Source of the DNA: Deltaproteobacteria bacterium | GTDB lineage: Bacteria; Desulfobacterota; DSM-4660; Desulfatiglandales; Desulfatiglandaceae | Direction: 5' to 3' | NCBI GenBank assembly: GCA_013349725.1 | Contig: DUZB01000058.1 | Coordinates: 1-9,491 of the forward strand | Length of the DNA: 9,491 bases | Part shown: piece after piece, positions 1 through 6,776 of the stretch | Position numbering within the stretch: position 1 is the first letter of the stretch | How the letters are laid out: each line of letters begins with the position of its first letter | Notes under the pieces: model-generated | The model's input: the letters and a program-made list of their open reading frames with translations, nothing else | What the model was told of the DNA's origin: nothing | Database searches by the model: none | Made by a program: the position numbers and the translations under genes

Positions 1-2
1 CC

Positions 3-1286
3 AACGTGCGTTTTGTCATTCACTACGATTTGCCTAAGAATATGGAGAGTTATTACCAGGAGATAGGGCGAGCGGGACGGGACGGCCTTCCGGCCCACTG
101 CTTGCTGCTTTTCGGCTACGGGGATATCCAGAAGATCAAGCATTTCATCGATAAGAAGGAAGACCATGAACAGCGGGTGGCAACCATCCATCTAAATGCC
201 TTCCTGGGGTTCATTGAAACGGAGACATGCCGGCGCATTCCCCTTTTGAACTATTTTGGCGAGGCCTTTTCCACGGAGAACTGCGGCGCCTGCGACAATT
301 GTTTGACCGATGAAAAGGACTTGCACGATGTGACCATTGCCGCGCAGAAATTTCTGTCGTGCGTCAAGCGGACGGGAGAGCGGTTCGGGGCCGGCCACAT
401 CATTGATGTGTTGCGCGGCTCACAGGCGAAAAAGGTGCGCCAATCAGGGCATGATCGTCTTTCCACCTATGGCATTGGAGAAGAGTATTCAAAAAGAGAG
501 TGGTTTCATCTTTCAAGACAATTTATGCGAAAGAAGCTCCTGGAGCAGGACATGGAGTTTGGGGGCCTGAGCCTGACGGAAAAAGCATGGCAGGTCATGA
601 GAGGGGAAGAGAAGGTCCTGGGCAGGCTTGAAAGAACGGTGGAACGGGCGCCTGCCAAAAAAGAGGATCAACCCTGCGACAGAGAACTGTTTGAAATCCT
701 TCGAAAGGAGCGCAAACTCCTGGCTGACGAGGCCGGTGTTCCCCCCTATGTGATCTTTCCGGACAGGACACTCATGGAAATGGCCACCTTTTTTCCGCAA
801 AACGAGACAACCCTGAACGGCATTCACGGGATTGGAGCTGTCAAGAAGGAGAAATACGGACCCGGATTCATGAATCTGATCCAGAAATATTGCGCCGACC
901 GCGGCATCCGGGAGCACCCCGCTATATCCGTAAAAGCCCTGCCGAATGTTTCCACGTCAACCGCTAAAAAGAGACATGTGGTGGTGGGCGAACTCTTCGA
1001 TTCGGGCCAGTCCATTGCAGATATCATGGAAAGGTTCCAGATCAAGCGCAGTACGGTTATCCAGCATCTTTTCAATTATTTCCGCGAGGGGCATCCGATC
1101 AGGGAATCAGAGGAACTCCTGTCTTTTTCCACGGTTTCTCCGGAAACAAGGGAAGTTATTCTGCAGCGGTTTGAAACGTTTGGCATTGAACGGTTGAAAC
1201 CGGTATTTGAGGCCCTTGACGGAAAGGTGGATTATGAAGAGCTGAGGATCCTTCAGCTTTACTATATGGGCCAAATTTCTCAATGA
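3..1286 (+). CDS. recQ: ATP-dependent DNA helicase RecQ, C-terminal part (5' end outside window)
   Basis: RecQ is a cytoplasmic 3'-5' DNA helicase of recombination and repair. The frame is open from the window edge, so the GTG at position 6 is an internal valine codon and not a start; the helicase motifs I-V lie upstream. Counting that codon as residue 1, motif VI (YYQEIGRAGRDG) spans about 16-27. The RecQ zinc site has C75, C93, C96 and C99. A winged-helix RQC region follows at about 105-205, then an HRDC domain at about 222-298 (DRELFEILRKERKLLADEAG). The last 110 residues look like the helix-turn-helix domain found at the end of some RecQ proteins (GQSIADIMERFQIKRSTVIQ). No frameshift is visible. 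The gene ends at TGA 1284-1286, and a probable terminator lies 110 bases downstream. It looks unrelated to the operon that follows. Confidence 0.97.
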   Translation, partial: NVRFVIHYDLPKNMESYYQEIGRAGRDGLPAHCLLLFGYGDIQKIKHFIDKKEDHEQRVATIHLNAFLGFIETETCRRIPLLNYFGEAFSTENCGACDNCLTDEKDLHDVTIAAQKFLSCVKRTGERFGAGHIIDVLRGSQAKKVRQSGHDRLSTYGIGEEYSKREWFHLSRQFMRKKLLEQDMEFGGLSLTEKAWQVMRGEEKVLGRLERTVERAPAKKEDQPCDRELFEILRKERKLLADEAGVPPYVIFPDRTLMEMATFFPQNETTLNGIHGIGAVKKEKYGPGFMNLIQKYCADRGIREHPAISVKALPNVSTSTAKKRHVVVGELFDSGQSIADIMERFQIKRSTVIQHLFNYFREGHPIRESEELLSFSTVSPETREVILQRFETFGIERLKPVFEALDGKVDYEELRILQLYYMGQISQ

Positions 1287-1395
1287 AGAAATCGGTGAGT
1301 ATCCGATCATGACAGGCGATCTGTGTTTTACCTTCAGCATCAGTGAACCCTATGAGGGGTTTTGCTACAAGCTGGTAGCCGGTATGATCGGCTGT

Positions 1396-1430
1396 TCAGA
1401 GGGTGAATAACGGAGCGCTCTGACTTTTTT
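1396..1430 (+). terminator. Probable intrinsic terminator of recQ
   Basis: TCAGAG at 1396-1401 is complementary to CTCTGA at 1418-1423, with a 16-base loop. One C follows, then six T residues at 1425-1430. The stem is only 6 bp and the loop is long, so the call is moderate. Position (about 110 bases after the recQ stop) and the T run support it. A second, weaker hairpin (TTGAG 1528-1532 with CTCAA 1541-1545, then TTTTT) could act as a backup. Confidence 0.5.
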
Positions 1431-1606
1431 ACGATTTGACCGGCCAACATTTTCATTTCCTGGTGAGATACCGACAAATTGAACTATGAAAGCGAAAGCA
1501 GTGGCTTTAAGACTGACATATGTGATCTTGAGTTGAAAACCTCAAAATTTTTCGGTTTACAACTGCCTGAAAATCGGTATAAATTGAATCAAGTGGCGTG
1601 CAAGAG

Positions 1607-1772
1607 TTATGCAAGAAAGGGCGCGTTTTGAGACCATCTGATTTCACAACAGTTGAATATCCATCATTGCATTTAGCACTTTTCATGTTTTGCTTTGCCA
1701 GTCTTTACTGGCTTTCGTAATCCGGATGTGCTTCATCCCAAATATGAAAATTCATCGCGCCCTCTTGTATAA
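1607..1772. repeat. Nested inverted-repeat element (MITE-like or structured RNA)
   Basis: Outer arms 1607-1625 and 1756-1772 pair over 17 positions, one of them a G-U, with a two-base AA bulge at 1617-1618. The core is GGGCGCG against CGCGCCC. Inside, TTTTCAT (1680-1686) pairs with ATGAAAA (1744-1750). That stem encloses two perfect hairpins: GCCAGT-CTTT-ACTGGC (1697-1712) and GGATG-TGCTT-CATCC (1724-1738). A weak arm at 1639-1666 is also possible. There is no ORF of useful size. The nesting could be a miniature transposable element or a folded RNA. No clear target-site duplication is visible. Function and transcription are unknown. Confidence 0.5.
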
Positions 1773-1865
1773 TTAGGCATAAAACAGGCATCCCCCCCCA
1801 AAACAGCCCTTTACATTGGCGACTAATTGTTGTAACCAAAATGAATAATTGGCTTAGCCAGTTGC

Positions 1866-1895
1866 TTGATGGATGCATGCCTTTCCATGTATAGG
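1866..1895 (+). promoter_or_regulatory. Weak sigma-70-like promoter candidate for the surface operon
   Basis: TTGATG (1866-1871) and TATAGG (1890-1895) are 18 bp apart and each matches consensus at four of six positions. It is the best spaced pair I see between the C8 tract at 1792-1799 and the lipoprotein start. It lies about 130 bases before ATG 2022. An 11-bp palindrome, TGGCTTAGCCA (1850-1860), sits just upstream and could be an operator. The evidence is weak. Confidence 0.2.
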
Positions 1896-2010
1896 GATTA
1901 TTACAGAAAAGATTTAAAAAACGTAAAAGTACATCTCAATTTTGACTTAAACCACAGGATTCCAAAGAAAGGGATTCCTCTCCGAAGACACCAGGACAAA
2001 GCGAGCCCTT

Positions 2011-2017
2011 AGGAGGT
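2011..2017 (+). promoter_or_regulatory. Strong Shine-Dalgarno for the operon's first gene
   Basis: AGGAGGT ends four bases before ATG 2022 and is near-perfect against the 16S rRNA 3' end. It fixes the start of the lipoprotein and predicts efficient initiation. It is preceded by two direct copies of GGATTCC in 1957-1979. Confidence 0.75.
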
Positions 2018-2021
2018 CAGA

Positions 2022-4046
2022 ATGAAAAAATCAACGTTTCTTATCTTTTATCTGCCATTTCTGCTCATTGTCTCAATCCTCCCCGGCTGTGCACACCAGC
2101 CCGACGGCACTGCATACACCAGAGACGGGAAAGAGTATGGCCAGGTTCGAGGCACGTTCCGGCATAAGTGGTGGAACTACTACGAACGGGGTGTTTCCTA
2201 TTCAGACGGCCGGTTTTTTGAAGAGGCAGCCACGGATTTAAATCTTGCTATTGAGAAAAGAGAAAATGATCAGCGAATGGCCAGGACCTATGGGATGCAT
2301 TTTGTGGACTATTTCCCTCACAGGGAGTTGGGCATCGTTCATTATCAGACGGGGAATCTGGAGGCTGCGAAAAAGGAACTGACCCTTTCTCTCAACCAGT
2401 ATCCCACTGCAAAGGCCAGATTCTATCTGGACCGTGTCCGGAAGGGGATGATGGAAAAGGAAGGCGGAAAGGTTCCAGCCCCGAATCTTACCATAGACTT
2501 GCCTGAAGGGGAGATTTGGACCCGGAAAGATCCTGTGGTAATTTCCGGAAACGCCCGGGACGAAAAGTATATATCGGCCGTTACTGTCAAAGGGTTTCCT
2601 CTTTTCATGGAGGGAGCGAAAAAGGACGTGTCATTCAGCCGGCCCCTGGAACTGGACCAGGGAAGTCACCAGATCGAAGTGCAGGCCGTAAATCTCCTGG
2701 GAAAAACTTCCACGCGCATCGTGGTAATTCATGTGGACCGGCAGGGGCCGCTCATCACGGTCGAAGACCTGAATGGTCATCCCGCATCGCCGGAAAAACG
2801 GCCGACGCTCCGAGGGTCCATCTATGATGAGGCGGGGGTATCCGAGGTTATGATAAACGGCGAGGTCATTCCTATTCAAAAGGGACCGGAAGTTCTTTTC
2901 GCACGGACGTTGCCGCCAGGTTCCGAAACCGTTGAAGTTGTGGCGGTGGACAGTCTCGGCAACCGGACTTCGGCCCTCGTGGATGTGGGCATCTCATCCA
3001 TGAGACCCGGACTCTTGAAACTGGCCTTTGCAGGTTCCCGAATGGATGGGCTTCTCGTGGCGGGTCTTTTTGGTTCGAGGGATACCCAGGCCCCGCAGAT
3101 TTCCCTCAAGGGCTGGGCCGATTCCGACGCGGAGACGGTGTTCATGGACAGGGTCTTTCTGGATGGCCATGCTGCCGATGACGGCGCCGTCGAGAGCCTT
3201 ACCCTGAACGGGAAGCCGATCCTGCGTCGGAAGGGCAAGCGGATTTTCTTCAATCAGGTAGTCCGCCTCAAAGAGGGAGAAAATACCATTGTAATTGAGG
3301 CGAAGGATGAAGCCGGAAACACGGCAACCAGAGAACTGGTTGTCACCCGGCAGGTCCCGAAAGCCCTGCAATTGGAGGAACGCCTCAGCATGACGGTCCT
3401 TCCTTTCGAGCAAAAAGGGGAAATTTCAGTCGCAAGTCTTTCCTTTCAGGATAATCTGACGGATGGCCTGGTCAATCGCAACCGTTTTCGAATGGTTGAG
3501 AGGAGCAAACTGGATACAATCCTGCAGGAACAGAAGCTCAGCCGATCCAAATTGATCGACAAGCAAACGGCGCTCAAGCTTGGGAAACTTGTGGCGGCCC
3601 AGACCATTGTAGCCGGAAATATCGTTGAATCCGGCATGGGGATTGAAATTGTTGCCCGCGTGATCGATACGGAAACCTCTGAAATCCTGGCTTCCGAAGA
3701 TGTGTACGATGAAGTCAAGGATATCCAGGGGCTGCGGACCCTTGCCGACGGCATGGCCATCAGAATTCACCGGAAATTCCCTCTGCTGGGCGGGACAGTC
3801 ATCAAACAGAAGGGAAAGTGGATTTTCACCGATATCGGGGATGAGAAGATCGCCCTCCAGGGAAGGTTGATTGTTTATCACGAGGAGCAGATAAAACACC
3901 CGGTTACCGGAAAAGTGTTAGGTTCGGACAATGAAATCCTTGGACGGGCCCGTGTGGTGCAGGTGATGCCCGGCATGTCAAAGGCAGAGATGCTGGACGG
4001 CAATGCCGAATCAGTAAAACCGCTGGACAAGGTTGTCAGCGAGTGA
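2022..4046 (+). CDS. Outer-membrane lipoprotein: TPR-like, three Ig-like modules, CsgG-like domain
   Basis: The protein has 674 residues. Its N-terminus is a lipoprotein signal peptide with lipobox LPGC, acylated at C23. There is no Asp at +2, so Lol sorting to the outer membrane is likely. Residues about 48-145 resemble tetratricopeptide helices. Three Ig-like beta modules follow (about 154-240, 243-323, 357-443), each closing with an A-x-D/N-x-x-G-N/K-type strand such as AKDEAGNTATRELVV. Residues about 456-585 look like a CsgG/FlgO-type domain (MTVLPFEQKG, NRFRMVERSKLDTILQEQKL, AAQTIVAGNI, IEIVARVIDTET). The last 90 residues resemble a FlgT-like C-terminal domain. CsgG-family proteins act in curli export or as envelope assembly lipoproteins. 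The substrate here is unknown. The start is fixed by a strong Shine-Dalgarno. The stop overlaps the next GTG (GTGA), so translational coupling is likely. Confidence 0.9.
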   Translation: MKKSTFLIFYLPFLLIVSILPGCAHQPDGTAYTRDGKEYGQVRGTFRHKWWNYYERGVSYSDGRFFEEAATDLNLAIEKRENDQRMARTYGMHFVDYFPHRELGIVHYQTGNLEAAKKELTLSLNQYPTAKARFYLDRVRKGMMEKEGGKVPAPNLTIDLPEGEIWTRKDPVVISGNARDEKYISAVTVKGFPLFMEGAKKDVSFSRPLELDQGSHQIEVQAVNLLGKTSTRIVVIHVDRQGPLITVEDLNGHPASPEKRPTLRGSIYDEAGVSEVMINGEVIPIQKGPEVLFARTLPPGSETVEVVAVDSLGNRTSALVDVGISSMRPGLLKLAFAGSRMDGLLVAGLFGSRDTQAPQISLKGWADSDAETVFMDRVFLDGHAADDGAVESLTLNGKPILRRKGKRIFFNQVVRLKEGENTIVIEAKDEAGNTATRELVVTRQVPKALQLEERLSMTVLPFEQKGEISVASLSFQDNLTDGLVNRNRFRMVERSKLDTILQEQKLSRSKLIDKQTALKLGKLVAAQTIVAGNIVESGMGIEIVARVIDTETSEILASEDVYDEVKDIQGLRTLADGMAIRIHRKFPLLGGTVIKQKGKWIFTDIGDEKIALQGRLIVYHEEQIKHPVTGKVLGSDNEILGRARVVQVMPGMSKAEMLDGNAESVKPLDKVVSE

Positions 4047-4393
4047 GGCCTACGGCCCGGGAAGACCGGCGTCTGCTTTCAAAATGTCTTGCCGGAGACA
4101 GAGGGGCATGGGAAAAATTTGTGACCCGGTTCTCTGGTCTTGTGTATATATCTGTCAGGGATACCCTGTCCTCCAGGGGGACTTTCTTCAGCAGGGAGGA
4201 CTTTGAAGATCTGCACAATACCGTATTTCTGCATCTTTTTGAAAACAACTGCAGAAAGCTGAGCCAGTATCAGGGGAGAAACGGTTGCAGCCCGGCTTCC
4301 TGGCTCCGGGTGGTGACCGTCCGCATGGCGCTGAATTACGTCAGGGATAGGAGTGCCCCATATCAAGAATCTTTTTCGGAGGAAGGTAAAAAA
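4043..4393 (+). pseudogene. ECF-type sigma factor region 2 only; region 4 missing, no own stop codon
   Basis: GTG 4043 overlaps the TGA of the lipoprotein. The 117 codons before the next gene's ATG match sigma-70 region 2: an N-terminal helix (LLSKCLAGDRGAWEKFVTRF, about 11-30), the core-binding helix (EDFEDLHNTVFLHLFEN, about 52-68) and the -10 recognition segment (QGRNGCSPASWLRVVTVRMA, about 77-96). Region 4, the -35 helix-turn-helix, is absent. After NYVRDR only about 14 linker residues remain before a signal peptide starts in the same frame. The open frame runs 4043-6733 (896 codons before the stop). The product is therefore either a truncated remnant that reads into the neighbour or a real fusion. 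A full-length ECF sigma has about 160-200 residues. I call it broken because one of its two essential domains is missing, but a working fusion cannot be excluded. Confidence 0.7.
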
Positions 4394-4396
4394 ATG
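4378..4396 (+). promoter_or_regulatory. Internal Shine-Dalgarno and ATG inside the 896-codon frame
   Basis: GGAGGAAGG (4378-4386) stands seven bases before ATG 4394. This is an excellent initiation site inside the open frame that begins at 4043. The residues encoded from this ATG form a standard Sec signal peptide. Together these show that the secreted protein is most likely made independently of the sigma segment. Confidence 0.8.
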
Positions 4397-6733
4397 AAAA
4401 AAATTATGACAGTTCTTTTTGCCTTGAGCTTGGTCTGTGTGTTTTATGCTTGGTCTTATGCCGACAACTCAGTATTTTTTGGAATTTATACCAATAAGAA
4501 TATCGCCGGGCAGTGTGACCCGGAAACGTTTCAAACAACGATTGGAAGTGACTGGGATAGAAGGTGGGAAAATAACTACGAGTATATTCCTGCTTCCGAC
4601 ACATCGTTTACCTTTTCAGAGATTGGCTCAGATGGCGATAAGGTAACTTACTATTTTGTTAGATCCGAGAATAGCATAACTCTTCATAGGATTACAGATT
4701 ATGATAATGATCCGAACTATGAAAGGGTGTTTCACGCTGAGGCTGTTTTTTCAAACGATTATAACACCGCCACTTACACCGGTTATCAAACCTATAACTT
4801 CGATCCAGGCCCCAACCGTTGCCAGGGAGCCATGACCGGCAGTCTGACACGCGTTGACGGTTTCAAGTGGACATTAGTTGCCACAGCCGGAACCGGCGGC
4901 ACAATATCTCCATCAGGCAATGTGGTTGTGAACCAGGGTGCCGATCAGACATTCACTATCACTGCGAACAGTGGATATCAGATATCTGACGTGCTGGTAG
5001 ATGGTGTGTCCCAGGGTGCTATTAGCACTTATACATTTACCAATGTGACTGGGGATCATGCTATTTCTGTTAGTTTTGATGTTGCCCCCCCCGCAACCGC
5101 AACAGTGACAGGGAAAATTACCAATACAGACACTGGGAAAGGCCTCTCCGAGGCCGCTGTTTCCTTCAATCAGGGAGCGTATGTATTGACCACAGCGTCC
5201 GACGGGACATTTTCCTCCTCTGAAATACCCGCCGGGACCTACCAGGTGGAAATATCAGCCGCCAACTTCTATGCAAAAGCACTCTCAAACGTAACCCTTT
5301 CCGCCGGTATGACAAACGACCTGAGCTCTGCCCTCACACCCAAGTCCCCGGAGATTCTGTCGACCGGCGCAACCCCTGACGAAGTATATAACGATGGATC
5401 AACCACCCTTCTTACAGCGGCGGTGACCCATCCGGACGGTTCTGGAAGCATTTCATCGGTTGTTGTTGACCTTGCACAGATCGGCGGGAGCGCGTCCCAG
5501 GAGATGTATGACGATGGAACCCATGGAGACGCTGTTTCACGGGACGGCGCCTACAGCTATCAAACAACTGTGGCCACCGGCACTCATGTTCAACAGTTTT
5601 CATTGAATGTGACGGCAACTGATCTGAAAGGGTTTAGGGCATATGGCAATATAGACCTTAATGTAATCAAAAAGATCATTGTGAACGCGCAACCGGAACA
5701 GGTAGACACCAACACCGTAACCAATTCCCTTTCCAACCAGACCCTTGTTATTTCATTTACGTTGGCATCATCGAAGACATCTAAATCTGGCGGTTTTCAA
5801 AGTGAAAGCGGATGTTATGTGGAGCTTACCGTTTACAGGCCCGATGGAACGGTATACGGTGTATATAACGTAACTGAATCGATAGATATTTCTATCCCCA
5901 AGGCAGAAGCTGGTGACTGGAAGGTTAAGACGGTAAACAAGTGCACCACTTCCGTAACCTATGAGATTGAGACAAAGGGGAGCGGGACCGGGATGTTGGT
6001 GGGAAGGGTAACCAATGCCTATACGGGCCTTGGGATCGTGGGAGCCACGGTAACCTGCAATACGGGAGGCGCTACGGTTACCCTGGATGACGGCTATTTT
6101 ACCGGGGTTGCGGTTGCAGGAACGGATGCTGCCGTGATTTTCACCGCTTCCGGATATAATACCAATGTTCAGGTGGGGCAGGCCATCATAGCCGGAGACG
6201 TGACGTCGCTGTCCGTTCAAATGCTTCCCGAAAACTTTCCCCCGCAGCCGGCGCCTTCGTCACAGAAATTATCCGTGGTGAACGACCCCAGGGAAGATCC
6301 CGATCCTCTGGCTCAACCCTTTGCGGCTAAAGAACTGCAGGGGAATCTGCTGCTCAATGCGCTGTTTCCCGATTACCAGCAGCCCGTCAATATTTATCTG
6401 GGCCTGGTTCTGAATCTTCCGGGGTACACAAACAAGCTCTTTCTGTTTAAAAACAACAACGAACTGGTGGAATACACGGATACGCTCTGGCCATGGAGGG
6501 AAGGGGGGACTGCCGCACAAACGGCGCAGGTCCTTTCTGTTCCATTGAATCTTCTCCCTTCTTTTAATTGCAGCTTCTATTCCATGGTTACAACAGATCC
6601 GGTTTCTTTGAGCAATTATGAAATTATTTCTTTTACCCTGTCGATCAATCAGGCTGCGGCAGAGTCGGGCACGGCAACGATGGATTTGTTTTTGAAAAAG
6701 TTAAACTTGACAAATGGGCGGTCCGGTTTCTGA
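4394..6733 (+). CDS. Secreted multidomain beta-sandwich protein (InlB B-repeat, carboxypeptidase regulatory-like domains)
   Basis: The protein has 779 residues from ATG 4394. This start is chosen for its Shine-Dalgarno and signal peptide (MKKIMTVLFALSLVCVFYAW, probable cleavage SYA|DN after residue 23). Residues 24-155 form a domain I do not recognise, with C41 and C143. Residues about 158-229 match the divergent InlB B-repeat (GTGGTISPSG, GYQISDVLVDG, TFTNVTGDHAISVSF). Residues about 236-313 and 533-610 resemble carboxypeptidase regulatory-like modules (VTGKITNTDTGKGLSEAAV; VGRVTNAYTGLGIVGATV). Residues about 318-423 are a beta domain with the motif MYDDGTHGDAVSRDGAY. The last 150 residues are another unrecognised domain. 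No LPXTG or PEP-CTERM-like tail is seen. A role as an extracellular or surface binding or structural protein is inferred. A C8 tract lies at 5085-5092. The same frame is open upstream into the sigma segment. Confidence 0.88.
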   Translation: MKKIMTVLFALSLVCVFYAWSYADNSVFFGIYTNKNIAGQCDPETFQTTIGSDWDRRWENNYEYIPASDTSFTFSEIGSDGDKVTYYFVRSENSITLHRITDYDNDPNYERVFHAEAVFSNDYNTATYTGYQTYNFDPGPNRCQGAMTGSLTRVDGFKWTLVATAGTGGTISPSGNVVVNQGADQTFTITANSGYQISDVLVDGVSQGAISTYTFTNVTGDHAISVSFDVAPPATATVTGKITNTDTGKGLSEAAVSFNQGAYVLTTASDGTFSSSEIPAGTYQVEISAANFYAKALSNVTLSAGMTNDLSSALTPKSPEILSTGATPDEVYNDGSTTLLTAAVTHPDGSGSISSVVVDLAQIGGSASQEMYDDGTHGDAVSRDGAYSYQTTVATGTHVQQFSLNVTATDLKGFRAYGNIDLNVIKKIIVNAQPEQVDTNTVTNSLSNQTLVISFTLASSKTSKSGGFQSESGCYVELTVYRPDGTVYGVYNVTESIDISIPKAEAGDWKVKTVNKCTTSVTYEIETKGSGTGMLVGRVTNAYTGLGIVGATVTCNTGGATVTLDDGYFTGVAVAGTDAAVIFTASGYNTNVQVGQAIIAGDVTSLSVQMLPENFPPQPAPSSQKLSVVNDPREDPDPLAQPFAAKELQGNLLLNALFPDYQQPVNIYLGLVLNLPGYTNKLFLFKNNNELVEYTDTLWPWREGGTAAQTAQVLSVPLNLLPSFNCSFYSMVTTDPVSLSNYEIISFTLSINQAAAESGTATMDLFLKKLNLTNGRSGF

Positions 6734-6776
6734 TAGCAGTGCAGTAAACAAAGTCCCGGCCAGATCGGAGCCTAAT

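Noticed and set aside
1309..1410. 33-codon ORF after recQ
   Set aside because: There is only a weak GGTGAG as ribosome site, no recognisable features in the product, and its stop falls in the loop of the probable recQ terminator. It is more likely 3' untranslated sequence.
1850..1865. Sigma-54-like site TGGCTTA...TTGC upstream of the lipoprotein
   Set aside because: The spacing between GG and GC is 11 bases instead of the required 10, and the sequence also forms a palindrome that explains it as well.
1841..1894. 17-codon ORF starting at ATG 1841
   Set aside because: There is no ribosome site and no downstream coupling. The length is expected by chance in an AT-rich gap.
6714..6776. Upstream ATG start for the FadL-like gene
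   Set aside because: It would overlap the previous gene, has no Shine-Dalgarno, and would place 21 polar residues before the signal peptide. ATG 6777 has both a ribosome site and a normal signal peptide.
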